Source of the DNA: Winogradskyella sp. MH6
GTDB taxonomy: Bacteria > Bacteroidota > Bacteroidia > Flavobacteriales > Flavobacteriaceae
Length of the DNA: 64,000 nucleotides
NCBI RefSeq assembly: GCF_022810765.1
Contig: NZ_CP094494.1
Coordinates: forward strand, 1,922,001-1,986,000
Reading direction: 5' to 3'
In this document: positions 62,712-64,000 of the stretch, piece by piece
How positions within the stretch are numbered: position 1 is the stretch's first letter
How the letters are laid out: every line of letters begins with the position of its first letter
The notes under the pieces: model-generated
Told to the model about the DNA's origin: nothing
The model's database searches: none
Seen by the model: only the letters and a program-made list of their open reading frames with translations
Translations under genes and position numbers: made by a program

Positions 62712-63233
62712 ATGAAAGCTCTAAAATATCTATTCTTATTTCTTTTGGTGTCATCTTGTGGCACTGTGGTGAATTACGATTACGAGACATCTACAGACTT
62801 TACAAAGTATAAAACCTACGACTATTTCAGTGATATGCAAACAGGTCTTAGTCAGTTAGACACCAAACGTATCATGCGTGCAATCGATGCAAAATTGGCA
62901 ACAATGGGTATGTCGCGCTCAGAAAATCCAGATTTTTATATTGATATACAAAGTGAAGATGTAATTAATAGAAATAACTCTACCGTTGGCGTTGGTGCAG
63001 GTGGTGGAGGCGGAGGAGGTTTTGGTGGTGTCTCTGTAGGAATCCCTATTGGTGGCAACCAAAATACACGACAAATCACGATTGATTTTGTAGATAAAAA
63101 CCAAAACGAACGCTTATTCTGGCAAGCTGTTAGTGAAAGCAGTTACAGAGAAAATGCTTCACCAGAAAAACGTCAAGCCTATTTTGATGCTTTGGTTGAA
63201 AAGATTTTCAGTAAGTATCCACCTAAGAACTAA
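62712..63233 (+). CDS. DUF4136 lipoprotein
   Basis: A 173-residue lipoprotein. The signal ends in a lipobox (FLLVSSC, Cys at residue 16). The DUF4136 domain follows, with YDYETSTDFTKYKTYDYF, and a glycine-rich loop of GGG repeats at about residues 96-105. RLFWQAVSESSYRENASPEKR is the conserved C-terminal part. The function of DUF4136 is unknown; it is widespread in Bacteroidota and Proteobacteria envelopes. It is a single gene. Confidence 0.87.
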   Translation: MKALKYLFLFLLVSSCGTVVNYDYETSTDFTKYKTYDYFSDMQTGLSQLDTKRIMRAIDAKLATMGMSRSENPDFYIDIQSEDVINRNNSTVGVGAGGGGGGGFGGVSVGIPIGGNQNTRQITIDFVDKNQNERLFWQAVSESSYRENASPEKRQAYFDALVEKIFSKYPPKN

Positions 63234-63284
63234 ACTTTATCATTTTCCTAACAATTAAAACTTCATCATGGTTATTCGGTTTTG

Positions 63285-63292
63285 TAATTTTG
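63285..63292 (+). promoter_or_regulatory. -7 box of the terminal SDR gene
   Basis: TAATTTTG matches TAnnTTTG, 26 bases before the ATG; the -33 position has TTC (63262-63264), spaced by 20. Confidence 0.55.
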
Positions 63293-63318
63293 ATTGAATT
63301 CAAAAAACTAACAAAACG

Positions 63319-64000
63319 ATGAACATATTAGAAGGTAAAGTAGCTCTGATAACTGGCGGAACTAAAGGTATTGGTTACGGTATTGCAGAAGCATTACTCA
63401 ATCAAGGTTTTAAAGTTGCTATTACAGGAAGAGATCGAGAATCTACAGAAGCAGTAGCGAAAGAATTAGCATCTAAAACCAATTCAGAAAACGCAGTAAT
63501 TGGACTAGAAGCAGATGTTAGACAATTAGAGAGTCAAGAGAAAGCGGTAAAAGCAACACTTGATACTTTTGGTCAGTTAGATCTTGTTGTTGCAAATGCA
63601 GGATTGGGACACTTCGGAAGTATTGAGGAATTAACAGTAGAGCAATGGAACGCAGTTATTGACACCAACTTAACAGGTGTGTTTAACTCAATAAAAGCAA
63701 GTGTTGATGCCTTAAAGGAATCTAAAGGCTATTACATCACAATTTCTAGTTTAGCAGGAACCAATTTCTTCGCAGGAGGTTCTGCATATAACGCTAGTAA
63801 GTTTGGTGTTACAGGGTTTACACAAGCTGTAATGTTAGACTTACGCAAATACGGTATCAAAGTCAGTACGATAATGCCAGGTTCGGTGTCTACACATTTT
63901 AATGGTAACGAACCAAGTGAAGCTGGAGCGTGGAAAATTCAAATTGAAGATATTGGTGAACTGGTTGTAGATTTATTAAAAATGAATCCTAGAACCTTAC
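63319..64000 (+). CDS. Short-chain dehydrogenase/reductase (3' end cut by window)
   Basis: An SDR-type oxidoreductase of which 227 codons lie in the window; it runs past position 64000. The NAD(P) motif TGGTKGIGYG (residues 13-22), the NAG motif (VANAGLGHFG), the active-site Ser in TISSLAG and Tyr-Lys in YNASK are all present. The read is open throughout. It resembles 3-oxoacyl-ACP reductase-like SDRs, but the substrate is open. It is unrelated in operon to the SDR at 26.3 kb. Confidence 0.9.
   Translation, partial: MNILEGKVALITGGTKGIGYGIAEALLNQGFKVAITGRDRESTEAVAKELASKTNSENAVIGLEADVRQLESQEKAVKATLDTFGQLDLVVANAGLGHFGSIEELTVEQWNAVIDTNLTGVFNSIKASVDALKESKGYYITISSLAGTNFFAGGSAYNASKFGVTGFTQAVMLDLRKYGIKVSTIMPGSVSTHFNGNEPSEAGAWKIQIEDIGELVVDLLKMNPRTL

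Noticed and set aside
1..64000. CRISPR arrays, insertion sequences, prophage or integrated plasmid
   Set aside because: No regularly spaced repeats, transposase, integrase or phage structural motifs were seen; the two tRNA genes show no adjacent attachment-site duplication that I could detect by eye.

Overview
The window reads as chromosome from a member of the Flavobacteriaceae (Bacteroidota), probably marine. Evidence seen directly: AT-rich DNA, many promoters of the Bacteroidota type (TTG, about 19 bases, TAnnTTTG), core type IX secretion and gliding genes (gldJ, porU, porV), PorP/SprF and CHU_C-type proteins, a pdhA-pdhC pair, and a hypoxanthine phosphoribosyltransferase fused to adenylate kinase. 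I see no phage, insertion sequence, CRISPR array or plasmid signature. Most of it is housekeeping sequence with a few accessory islands.

Layout. 1-8.4 kb: the tail of an unknown gene, an acyl-CoA dehydrogenase (-), then anmK, a glutamate-type dehydrogenase, nhaD, exbB-exbD-tonB and folC (+). 8.4-13 kb: an unusual chaperone island with a head-only GrpE-like protein, an atypical 832-residue Hsp70 and a convergent 584-residue membrane protein of unknown function. 13.1-13.4 kb: two tRNA-Val genes separated by a terminator-like hairpin. 13.4-21.9 kb: murF and gldJ (-) divergent from porU and porV (+). 22-27 kb: cdd, pdhA, pdhC, an M28 peptidase lipoprotein and a short-chain dehydrogenase. 27-32.8 kb: a secreted CHU_C protein, PorP/SprF and an OmpA-family protein, a typical type B T9SS cargo module. 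32.9-34.1 kb: a CbpM/CbpA-like co-chaperone pair (-). 34.3-37.4 kb: a VWA (YfbK-like) lipoprotein divergent from two uncharacterised envelope proteins. 37.5-40.7 kb: SprT-like protein, mannose-1-phosphate guanylyltransferase, DUF389 protein.

40.7-44.8 kb: an MlaF/MlaE-type ABC transporter (-), then a PafA-like phosphatase and a NUC1 endonuclease (+). 44.8-50.3 kb: GT2 glycosyltransferase, methyltransferase and KASIII operon, then gcvP (all -). 50.5-52.1 kb: a UbiA-like membrane protein convergent with an ECF sigma factor and its small partner. 52.2-54.9 kb: a lipid-modification operon (small membrane protein, desaturase, SAM methyltransferase) next to a GbsR/MarR regulator; both promoters carry the same 20-bp operator, CTTTCA-N8-TGAAAG. 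54.9-59.5 kb: a secreted T9SS protein, an M3 peptidase, a candidate small RNA and purKE. 59.6-64 kb: the hpt-adk fusion, obgE, a voltage-gated-type potassium channel, a DUF4136 lipoprotein and a short-chain dehydrogenase cut by the window end.

The most promising unexplained items are the Hsp70/mini-GrpE island with its membrane protein, the GbsR-controlled desaturase/methyltransferase operon with its matched operators, the candidate sRNA at about 57.77 kb and a structured leader upstream of porU. Functions come from motif reading alone, without database searches.
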